The notes under the pieces: model-generated
Told to the model about the DNA's origin: nothing
Databases searched by the model: none
What the model saw: only the letters and a program-made list of their open reading frames with translations
Part shown: piece by piece, positions 25,907 to 33,057 of the stretch
How positions within the stretch are numbered: position 1 is the first letter of the stretch
Layout: every line of letters starts with the position of its first letter
Assembly: GCF_023734775.1 (NCBI RefSeq)
Contig: NZ_AP025732.1
Location: forward strand, 1,928,501-1,992,500
Source: Nostoc cf. commune SO-36
GTDB taxonomy: Bacteria; Cyanobacteriota; Cyanobacteriia; Cyanobacteriales; Nostocaceae
Direction of reading: 5' to 3'
Length of the DNA: 64,000 nucleotides
Program-made: the position numbers and the translations under genes

Positions 25907-26450
25907 TTGGATTCATCTTTAGTGCCGTGTCTGGCTGAATTTCATCTTTATATTTTGCCTCTATATATAAAGATAGATAAGAGCCAAAAAACCATTATTT
26001 TCTATAGGTTTCAGCGATCCCAAGGAAAAAATAAACTTCAGGATATTTTTATAATCTTGTTATATATATAAATAATCAGTATAGTAGTTACATATAAATT
26101 TTGGCTAAAACTTATTAGGGATCAAGGGTAAAAGTAAACCTTTTGATTTATCCAGGCTTTTAAATTCCTCTTTAAGTATACCTTGAGGCAGAGAATTTCA
26201 GATAAATAGTCAGTTTTTCAGACCACATTCGGCATATACAGCACTTCCGGCAGCTATAAGGTACATCCTCAAAACTGAAAGCTATGACAGGAGAGGGACA
26301 AGGATAAAAACTGTATTGCATAATAGCTGGAAGTGCTGTATTACTGCAAAAATATTTTTTTTCTCAAGAATCAGAAATATTTTGTGTGATCGCAGCAAGT
26401 TACTTGAGGATAAAATTTGTTCAATGAATAATCGCTCAACTATTTTGCTT
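25907..26450. other. intergenic AT-rich region containing a MITE
   Basis: Holds the 100-bp MITE copy 2 (26239-26338). The rest is AT-rich, with no gene recognised. Confidence 0.55.
26239..26338. mobile_element. 100-bp MITE, copy 2 (TA target duplication)
   Basis: Same length and ends (CAGCACTTCC / GGAAGTGCTG) as 10770-10869, TA on both sides (26237-26238, 26339-26340), about 87% similar to it over the whole length. Confidence 0.85.
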
Positions 26451-26990
26451 TCAAAACTGTTTAGCAGCACAGACAGAACAGACTTGCCAACGCTGGAGTT
26501 CACCGGGTGGGGTGGGAGATTGACACTGGGGGCAAAGGGGTAAGCCATGCGATCGCGATCGCATGATCTTCGTCCAATGTTCAAAAGCCACATTCACATC
26601 CTTGGTAGGTGTAGCATCAGAGCGGTTAATATCATCACCAAGGTAACTGGGATGCTCATAGGGTAAAACCGTTGGTTGCTGTTTTCTCTCCACCGATGGA
26701 TTTTGCCAGCTAGCAGTAGAGAAGCGAATATCAACCAAAGGTGTTGGCAGCTTTTTATTCAACTTTAAAAGCAGCGATGTTCGACCAAAAGTCAGGTTTT
26801 GCGCCCAAGCAGCACTAGAAGTTGCCACCGACAAAACATCACGCTGAATCGACAATGGTCGAGTATTTGCGGCAACCACTGGCCCAACAACTTCTGCCCA
26901 AAACTTGAGCAGGCGTTGAAATGGTTGCTCCTGCCATTTAGCCTGCTTTTCCAGAACGCCTAAAATATCATTAATTGGTTTCAACGACAT
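26451..26990 (-). CDS. DciA-like (DUF721) replicative helicase loader
   Basis: A 179-residue protein. The N-terminal DciA/DUF721 domain (~1-95) shows FQRLLKFWAEVVGPVVAANTRPLS and SVATSSAAWAQNLTF. A polar linker follows. The C-terminus has a zinc-ribbon-like pair LCPQCQ and VCSVCAAKQ. DciA proteins load the DnaB helicase in bacteria that lack DnaC, including cyanobacteria. The zinc-binding tail is an addition seen here and may aid DNA or protein binding. Confidence 0.8.
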   Translation of the reverse strand: MSLKPINDILGVLEKQAKWQEQPFQRLLKFWAEVVGPVVAANTRPLSIQRDVLSVATSSAAWAQNLTFGRTSLLLKLNKKLPTPLVDIRFSTASWQNPSVERKQQPTVLPYEHPSYLGDDINRSDATPTKDVNVAFEHWTKIMRSRSHGLPLCPQCQSPTPPGELQRWQVCSVCAAKQF

Positions 26991-27141
26991 CGTTAAAAAT
27001 GGTGACTGGGGGCTGGGGATTTGGGACTGGTGGACAAGGGGAATAACCCAATGTCTACCCTATATATTTAAATAATTTCCGCTAATATTGTCACAAATAT
27101 ATAAGTTAATTCCAGCAGTCTAAGTTTGAGGTACAGAGGCA

Positions 27142-28503
27142 ATGACTCAAAACCCCCTGAACGATTCCGGTACTAAATCGTCTAAAACACCTGGGTTGAA
27201 ACCAGCACTAGCAGCAGCACTAGCGAGTTTAGAAGTGCCGCTAGATCAAGAGTTAGCTCGATACAGACGCACGCGAAATGGTTTGGTGTCATTGAACCAG
27301 TCCCGTGTTGCAAGTTACATGAGCAATCAATCCCAGTCGATGGCTGCTACTCCTACAAAATTGGGCACACCTCAGTCTTCAGTAACAGAAATTAAAACTA
27401 ATGTGCCGCCTGGATCTCTAACTGTGAATCATCAGAAAACCTCAGCCGCAGCTACGGCAAAAATTGACCCACCACCATCTTCTGTAGCTGTGAATCCTGA
27501 GATGAAACCAGCCCCAGTCAAGGCAAAGACCGAAGAACTCAATAATCTTAACGTTACCTCCACTTCCGATTCTGCTAAAACCCAAACTCAACTTCCACCA
27601 CCCCCGCCTAACTTTAATAGCAGCATTGTGCCAGCACTCGTTAAAGATACTAAAAGCGAAAATCTCTTGCAGCCAGATGACACACCCAAGCACCCAGATG
27701 ACTATTTGGAATCTAGTGAAGCCTTGCTACGAAGTCTGACAGAAGAACAACCAGAAACCAAGAAGGCAAGCAATTCTAGCGACAGTCTGCTATCACCTTT
27801 GGGTATTGGTTCTATGTTGCTGCTATTGGTGGCAAGTATTACCTTGGGCTATGTGGTGTTCAATCCCAAAAGCTTGCCACAATGGAATTTAGGCAACTTG
27901 TTCAACGGAAACTCGTCTCCCGCACCAGAAAATACTGAAGTAGTTGGGAGTACTACCCAACCGCAAATCCAACCACCAAGCACATCTATACCCAAGTATC
28001 CCAATCTCGCTGCCGAAGAGTTTCCTGAGGTGAGAGATCCTAATGATGTCGTTGGCTTAAAACCCAAAGTCGAACCCAGCCTCGCAGTAGTGCCTAATCC
28101 AGTTGTTCCCCAGAACTCCACAAATTCTCAAGGGGCTTTGCCTGAAATCAACACAGCCCTAAAACCGACAAATCCGATCGCCTTAGCACCAGTACCGACA
28201 GTACAGTCTTTGCCCACCCGGAATTTGCCTCCTACTTCAACGGCAAAAACCTCGCCCAAGCCAATCGCCACCTCACCGAAGCCGAATGCAGAAATCAAAC
28301 CAGGAACAGATGGGTTTTATCATGTAGTGATAGATAATAAAGATGCGGCTTTTGCCTCAGCACGGCAAATAGTTCCCGATGCTTATTTATCACCCAACAA
28401 AGAATTGATTTATCTGGGTGCTTTTAAAACTAAAGAGCAAGTGAGACAACAGATGCGACTGTTAGAGGCGAAGGGAATTAAAGCGCGGGTTCAGCAGCCA
28501 TGA
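27142..28503 (+). CDS. membrane-anchored Pro-rich protein with SPOR-like C-terminus
   Basis: A 453-residue protein. The cytoplasmic N-terminal ~210 residues include LKPALAAALASLEVPLDQELARYRR, and the remainder is low-complexity, rich in Pro, Thr, Ser and Lys. One membrane segment (~222-244, LGIGSMLLLLVASITLGYVVF) is followed by a Pro/Asn/Thr-rich linker. The final ~65 residues look like a SPOR domain (DGFYHVVIDNKDAAFASARQ, then LIYLGAFKTKEQVRQQMRLL), which would bind denuded peptidoglycan at the septum. A cell-division or envelope role is inferred. Confidence 0.7.
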   Translation: MTQNPLNDSGTKSSKTPGLKPALAAALASLEVPLDQELARYRRTRNGLVSLNQSRVASYMSNQSQSMAATPTKLGTPQSSVTEIKTNVPPGSLTVNHQKTSAAATAKIDPPPSSVAVNPEMKPAPVKAKTEELNNLNVTSTSDSAKTQTQLPPPPPNFNSSIVPALVKDTKSENLLQPDDTPKHPDDYLESSEALLRSLTEEQPETKKASNSSDSLLSPLGIGSMLLLLVASITLGYVVFNPKSLPQWNLGNLFNGNSSPAPENTEVVGSTTQPQIQPPSTSIPKYPNLAAEEFPEVRDPNDVVGLKPKVEPSLAVVPNPVVPQNSTNSQGALPEINTALKPTNPIALAPVPTVQSLPTRNLPPTSTAKTSPKPIATSPKPNAEIKPGTDGFYHVVIDNKDAAFASARQIVPDAYLSPNKELIYLGAFKTKEQVRQQMRLLEAKGIKARVQQP

Positions 28504-28848
28504 TCTGCAAAAATCTACGATACGATGAGATAACAGTCCTGAGTCATGAGTGTTGAGTCCTGCGTGAACAGGGCACGGGGATACGAAGACATGAGAGAGA
28601 ATGAGAACATTTTTATTATCTGCGTTGCCGCATCTACCACTTTTCACCTCCTCTTAATACTCAGTACTGAGTTAGTTAGGATGTGGTAGCCACAGATGCG
28701 GTGATAGTTCTTAGTCAGCGATTCATTGCTCAAAACAAGGATTATCAGGACTAAAGTCCCAACTACAAACTTTACTTTAATTTGTTTATGCCTAACGACT
28801 TATCAAAACTCATTACTCAGCACTGAGTTTCGTGAATGGAGAGCCGAC
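28504..28848. other. intergenic region before the PspA genes
   Basis: No gene, repeat or strong hairpin recognised. An open frame upstream of 28849 continues to 28726 but encodes an unlikely extension. Confidence 0.45.
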
Positions 28849-29604
28849 ATGGAATTAATCAAGCGTATCCTGCGGGTGATTCGCGCTAATCTCAATAGTT
28901 TGATCGGTGGTGCAGAAGATCCAGAAAAGATTTTGGAGCAAGTTGTCTTAGAGATGCAGGAAAATTTGGTGCAGTTGCGGCAGGGTGTAGCACAAGCGAT
29001 CGCTACCCAAAAACGTACTGAACGACAGGCTGCGGCTGCCCAGTCTCAAACAGAAGAATGGTATCGCCGCGCCCAATTGGCCTTGCAACAAAGCAACGAA
29101 CCTCTAGCACGCGAAGCTTTGACTAAGCGCCAAGCCTATAAACAAACCACTACAGCCCTATTTTCCCAAATAGAGCAGCAAAACGATATAGTCGCTAGGC
29201 TAAAAACGGATATGCGATCGCTAGAGTTAAAAATCTCCGAGGCGAAAACAAAAAAAGATATGTATATTGCTCGCGCCCGTTCTGCTGAAGCCTCTTCTCG
29301 CCTCCAAGAAATGCTCGGCGGAGTTTCTGCCACCAGTAGTCTGAGTGCTTTTGAGCGCATGGAAGAAAAAGTTTCGCAAATAGAAGCGAAATCAGAAGCT
29401 ATTGCCCAACTGAGTAGCGATGACTTGGAAACACAATTTACTTCCTTGGAATCTACTAATAATGTAGATACCGAATTGGCAGCGATGAAGGTGCAGGTTT
29501 TAAACCAAGCAGAAAACACACAGCACAACAGCCTTCTAACTGAGGGAAACCAGAAGACAATGCAGCCTCCTAAACAGCAGTTACCCAAAACTAAGGACTC
29601 TTGA
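28849..29604 (+). CDS. PspA/IM30 family protein
   Basis: A 251-residue coiled-coil protein. The start is set at 28849, since MELIKRILRVIRANLNSL is the family's amphipathic first helix and GGAG lies ~8 bp upstream; an upstream ATG at 28726 would add 41 unrelated residues. Family motifs are GAEDPEKILEQVVLEMQE, LVQLRQGVAQAIA and the SAFERMEEKV segment. It lacks the Vipp1-type C-terminal helix of the next gene and so resembles PspA. It acts on the inner face of membranes in stress and membrane remodelling. Tandem with vipp1, 162 bp apart. Confidence 0.88.
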   Translation: MELIKRILRVIRANLNSLIGGAEDPEKILEQVVLEMQENLVQLRQGVAQAIATQKRTERQAAAAQSQTEEWYRRAQLALQQSNEPLAREALTKRQAYKQTTTALFSQIEQQNDIVARLKTDMRSLELKISEAKTKKDMYIARARSAEASSRLQEMLGGVSATSSLSAFERMEEKVSQIEAKSEAIAQLSSDDLETQFTSLESTNNVDTELAAMKVQVLNQAENTQHNSLLTEGNQKTMQPPKQQLPKTKDS

Positions 29605-29766
29605 AGTGCAGCTAATTACCCCTCTTTAGAGATATCTTAACAATTAGGAGTTGTTAGGAGGTACTCATTCAAACCGAAAAGATTACATTAAAATAGGTAG
29701 CTATTAAAAAGTAAAAAAGCTAACTGTTCAACAAAAAGCGTAAATTACACAAGGAAAAACAAAGTT

Positions 29767-30543
29767 ATGGGATTATTCGATCGCATTAAGCGAGTAGTTA
29801 GTTCTAACCTCAACGACCTCGTTAACAAAGCCGAAGACCCCGAAAAAATGCTAGAGCAAGCCATCCTGGAAATGCAGGAAGACTTGGTGCAACTGCGTCA
29901 GGGAGTAGCCCAGACGATCGCTTCCCAAAAACGCAGTGAGAAGCAGTACAATGATGCTCAAAATGAAATCAATAAGTGGCAACGCAATGCCCAACTGGCG
30001 CTGCAAAAAGGTGATGAAAACTTAGCCAGACAAGCTTTAGAGCGGAAAAAGACTTATACAGACACCAGCGCTGCCCTGAAAGCTAGTCTCGATACCCAAA
30101 GCACTCAAGTTGAAACCCTCAAGCGCAACTTAATCCAGCTAGAAAGCAAAATTTCTGAAGCTAAAACCAAGAAAGAAATGCTCAAAGCCCGGATCACCAC
30201 TGCCAAAGCCCAAGAGCAACTCCAAGGGATGGTGCGTGGGATGAATACCAGCAGTGCAATGTCTGCCTTTGAGCGGATGGAAGAAAAAGTCTTGATGCAA
30301 GAATCCCGCGCTCAGGCATTAGGAGAGTTAGCAGGTGCAGATTTAGAAACCCAATTTGCCCAGTTGGAAGGTGGTAGCGATGTTGATGATGAATTGGCAG
30401 CCTTGAAAGCGCAAATGCTACCACCTGCTACTCCAGTAACTCAAGCACAACTGCCACCGCAACAAGAAAGCACTACTCCTAAGTCTAATGAGGTAGTTGA
30501 TGCGGAGTTGGATTCCCTACGCAAGCAATTGGATCAACTGTAA
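29767..30543 (+). CDS. vipp1: Vipp1/IM30, thylakoid membrane maintenance protein
   Basis: A 258-residue ESCRT-III-like protein that forms rings and rods on membranes and is needed for thylakoid biogenesis. It starts with the amphipathic helix MGLFDRIKRVVSSNLNDL, then EDPEKMLEQAILEMQEDLVQLRQ, long coiled coils and SAFERMEEKV. A Pro/Gln-rich linker leads to a C-terminal helix (VDAELDSLRKQLDQL), the Vc extension that separates Vipp1 from PspA. It follows a PspA paralogue. Confidence 0.9.
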   Translation: MGLFDRIKRVVSSNLNDLVNKAEDPEKMLEQAILEMQEDLVQLRQGVAQTIASQKRSEKQYNDAQNEINKWQRNAQLALQKGDENLARQALERKKTYTDTSAALKASLDTQSTQVETLKRNLIQLESKISEAKTKKEMLKARITTAKAQEQLQGMVRGMNTSSAMSAFERMEEKVLMQESRAQALGELAGADLETQFAQLEGGSDVDDELAALKAQMLPPATPVTQAQLPPQQESTTPKSNEVVDAELDSLRKQLDQL

Positions 30544-30570
30544 AATTGGCAGAAAACTTATTTGAGCTAG

Positions 30571-30597
30571 TCCCACACCTGTTGGCTGTGGGATTTT
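30571..30597 (+). terminator. probable intrinsic terminator after vipp1
   Basis: Stem TCCCACA / TGTGGGA with a 9-nt loop followed by TTTT, 27 bp past the stop. Confidence 0.65.
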
Positions 30598-30717
30598 ACG
30601 TCATTAGTCAATAGTTAACATTCCTAATAACTATGAATTATTGACTATGGACTATTGACGACTTTGGGATAAAGTATTGTGTGTGCCAACTTTGATCGCC
30701 ACCTGATGGAGACTGCA

Positions 30718-31053
30718 ATGAGTAAGGCTGTAATCACCATAACTGATGCTGACTTTGAAACCGAAGTATTAAAAGCTGAACAGCCTGTATTAGTTTACTT
30801 TTGGGCTTCCTGGTGTGGGCCTTGTCAATTGATGTCGCCCCTAATTAACTCAGCTGCTACCAAATATAGCGATCGCCTCAAAGTCGTTAAAATGGAAATT
30901 GACCCCAACCCACTCACTGTTAAGCAGTACCAAGTGGAAGGTGTACCCGCCATTAGACTATTTCTTGGCCAGGAAGTTCTAATATCCACTGAGGGAGTCA
31001 TCGGTAAAGATAAATTACTCGAACTCTTAGATACCTACTTAAATAGTAATTAG
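30718..31053 (+). CDS. thioredoxin
   Basis: A 111-residue thioredoxin-fold protein with the redox site WCGPC (Cys33, Cys36) and the cis-Pro in VEGVPAIRLF. The start at 30718 (MSKAVITITD) is preferred: TGGAGA precedes it, and the longer frame from 30679 adds a non-homologous stretch. It is likely a general disulfide reductase in the cytosol. QLMSPLIN after the active site and the relatively divergent C-terminal half separate it from the standard m-type thioredoxin. Confidence 0.88.
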   Translation: MSKAVITITDADFETEVLKAEQPVLVYFWASWCGPCQLMSPLINSAATKYSDRLKVVKMEIDPNPLTVKQYQVEGVPAIRLFLGQEVLISTEGVIGKDKLLELLDTYLNSN

Positions 31054-31134
31054 TCAATAGTCATTAGTCATTGGTCATTGGTAACTTGTACTGAGTCTTG
31101 CCGTTAGCGCCGCCTCTCGTAAAGAAGTATTAGT

Positions 31135-31172
31135 AATTAGACAAATGACAAATGACAAATGACAAAGGACAA
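31135..31172. repeat. AAATGACA tandem repeat before the aminotransferase
   Basis: Three or four copies of (A)CAAATGA, a repeat type common between genes of this genus. It creates a false N-terminal extension. Confidence 0.65.
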
Positions 31173-31181
31173 ATAATTAAT

Positions 31182-32390
31182 ATGCAATTTGCAAAGCGTT
31201 TACAACCCCTGCAATCTAATGTATTTGCTGATATGGACAGAGCCAAGGCAGTCGCTTTGGCTGCTGGACGACAGGTAATTGATTTGTCGTTGGGGTCTTC
31301 TGATTTACCAGCCGAGGCACACGTCATCGAGGCGATCGCCCAGTCTCTTGGCGATCGCAGTACCCACGGCTATCTGTTGTTTAACGGTACTCAAGAGTTC
31401 CGCGAAGCCGCAGCCAATTGGTATGAACAAAAATTTGGCATCAAAGTCGATCCTCAAACTGAGGTACTACCTCTAATTGGTTCTCAAGAAGGCACAGCCC
31501 ATTTACCCCTAGCAATACTCAATCCCGGAGATTTTGCCCTATTGCTCGATCCAGGTTATCCCTCCCATGCCGGGGGAGTCTACCTAGCTAGTGGTCAAAT
31601 CTACCCAATGCCAGTACAGGCAGAAAACGCTTTTTTACCAGTGTTTGCTGATATTCCTGCCCCAGTCTTGGCTCAGTCGCGGATGATGGTATTAAGTTAT
31701 CCTCACAATCCCACAGCTGCGATCGCTCCTTTATCTTTCTTTCAAGAAGCTGTCGCCTTCTGTCAGGAACACAATCTCGTGTTGGTTCACGATTTCCCTT
31801 ACGTAGATTTAGTATTTGGAGAAACTGGGGACGGGGAATTAGAAACTAGAAAAAATCTTTCTCGATCCCTAGTCCCTTCAATTCTGCAAGCTGATCCAGA
31901 AAAAAGCGTCTCAATTGAATTTTTCACCCTTTCCAAGTCCTACAATATGGGCGGCTTCCGTATTGGCTACGCTATTGGTAATGCCCAGTTAATTAAAGCT
32001 TTACGCCAGGTAAAAGCCGCCGTTGATTTTAATCAGTATCGGGGAATTTTGAATGGTGCGATCGCAGCCTTAACTGGCCCTCAAGCTGGAGTAAAATCTG
32101 CTGTTGCTACTTTCCAGGGACGACGTGATGCTTTTATCAACGCCTTACACCGCATTGGCTGGAATGTTCCTACTCCCCAAGCGACAATGTACATCTGGGC
32201 AGAATTGCCCTCAGCTTGGAGTCACAACTCCATAGAATTTTGCACCCAGCTAGTCAAAGAAACTGGTGTAGCCGTTTCCCCTGGTGCTGGCTTTGGCAAA
32301 TCTGGAGAAGGATATGTCCGTTTTGCCTTAGTGCATGAGCCACCTTTGTTGGAAGCTGCTGTGGAAAAAATTGCCCAATTCCTTCATTAA
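31182..32390 (+). CDS. class I/II PLP-dependent aminotransferase (LL-diaminopimelate aminotransferase-like)
   Basis: A 402-residue fold-type I aminotransferase. It shows IDLSLGSSDLPA, the GYLLFNGTQEFREA N-terminal lid, LDPGYPSHAGGVYLA, SYPHNPTAA (Asn/Pro of the PLP site), HDFPYVDL and the Schiff-base Lys in TLSKSYNMGGFRIG. The C-terminal Arg for the carboxylate is in EGYVRFALV. The start at 31182 is preferred, since the upstream frame to 31152 is made of a CAAATGACAAATGACA repeat. Substrate unsure: DapL-like or aspartate/alanine type. Confidence 0.85.
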   Translation: MQFAKRLQPLQSNVFADMDRAKAVALAAGRQVIDLSLGSSDLPAEAHVIEAIAQSLGDRSTHGYLLFNGTQEFREAAANWYEQKFGIKVDPQTEVLPLIGSQEGTAHLPLAILNPGDFALLLDPGYPSHAGGVYLASGQIYPMPVQAENAFLPVFADIPAPVLAQSRMMVLSYPHNPTAAIAPLSFFQEAVAFCQEHNLVLVHDFPYVDLVFGETGDGELETRKNLSRSLVPSILQADPEKSVSIEFFTLSKSYNMGGFRIGYAIGNAQLIKALRQVKAAVDFNQYRGILNGAIAALTGPQAGVKSAVATFQGRRDAFINALHRIGWNVPTPQATMYIWAELPSAWSHNSIEFCTQLVKETGVAVSPGAGFGKSGEGYVRFALVHEPPLLEAAVEKIAQFLH

Positions 32391-32450
32391 ATTTCTTCTC
32401 AATCTGAACGCGCAGGATTTTTGACGGCAAGTCTATGGATAAAAAATGCT

Positions 32451-32962
32451 GTAGGCGCACATCTGTGTGCATTGGTGTCAACTTAAGCTGAAAGCCTTTT
32501 CAAATCTCGTTTCCAGCCTCTGGGCTGGAAATGCTGCTCAAAAGCGGCTCTGCCGCCAGCAAGGGGGGCGGAGCCTAGGCTGTTGACTTTGTGAATTTTT
32601 CGGGAATTTTCGGGAAAATTATTCGTGTTATTTTTGTTTGACTTAAAGTGCCTAAAGCAGGCACTTTAAGTCAAACACAGGCGACACATTTTTTGCATGA
32701 AGTCTTATGGGCTAAAGGATACAGAGTCAACACCCTAGGCGGAGCCTCTAGGACGGCATTCCCAGTCGGAGACTGGGAACGAGAGGAGAATATCTAAAAG
32801 CTGGTTATAGGCTGGCTTTCACGTTACAGCAGTTTTTGATCAAACCCACCACAAAATAAATCCTAAAACAAAGCCCAGTACTGCTTTCAGTAATTTTATC
32901 TGTGGCACGTTTGATTGCAATTTGCTGTAAGTTGACACCAATGATCTGTGTGCGCCCCTATA
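32451..32962. mobile_element. non-autonomous element bounded by CATTGGTGTCAACTTA inverted repeats
   Basis: The left end (32451-32492) and the right end (32925-32962) are reverse complements over about 35 nt, including GCGCACA and CATTGGTGTCAACTTA. A second copy of the left end stands alone at 14420-14510. The interior (about 430 bp) has no ORF. It may be a deleted insertion sequence; the parent family is not identified. Confidence 0.6.
32636..32676. repeat. perfect hairpin with 18-bp stem
   Basis: GTTTGACTTAAAGTGCCT, loop AAAGC, then the exact reverse complement. It lies inside the element at 32451-32962. Confidence 0.85.
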
Positions 32963-33057
32963 TTATGATTTTTACAACTATAAAATTTTGTAAAAACCGT
33001 AATTAAACTTTTCCTAGTCAGTGATTTTCTGGTTACGACCAAGCGACTAATTCCGCC

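Larger units (their letters stand above)
32391..33057. other. intergenic region filled by a repeat-bounded element
   Basis: No gene. It contains the inverted-repeat-bounded element 32451-32962 and, within it, a perfect 18-bp-stem hairpin. Confidence 0.6.

Noticed and set aside
26282..26593. 103-codon minus-strand ORF over the MITE and the dciA 3' end
   Set aside because: It spans a mobile repeat and the dciA gene in another frame, with no coding character.
31152..31181. N-terminal extension of the aminotransferase
   Set aside because: The ten extra codons come from an AAATGACA tandem repeat; the homologous part begins at 31182.
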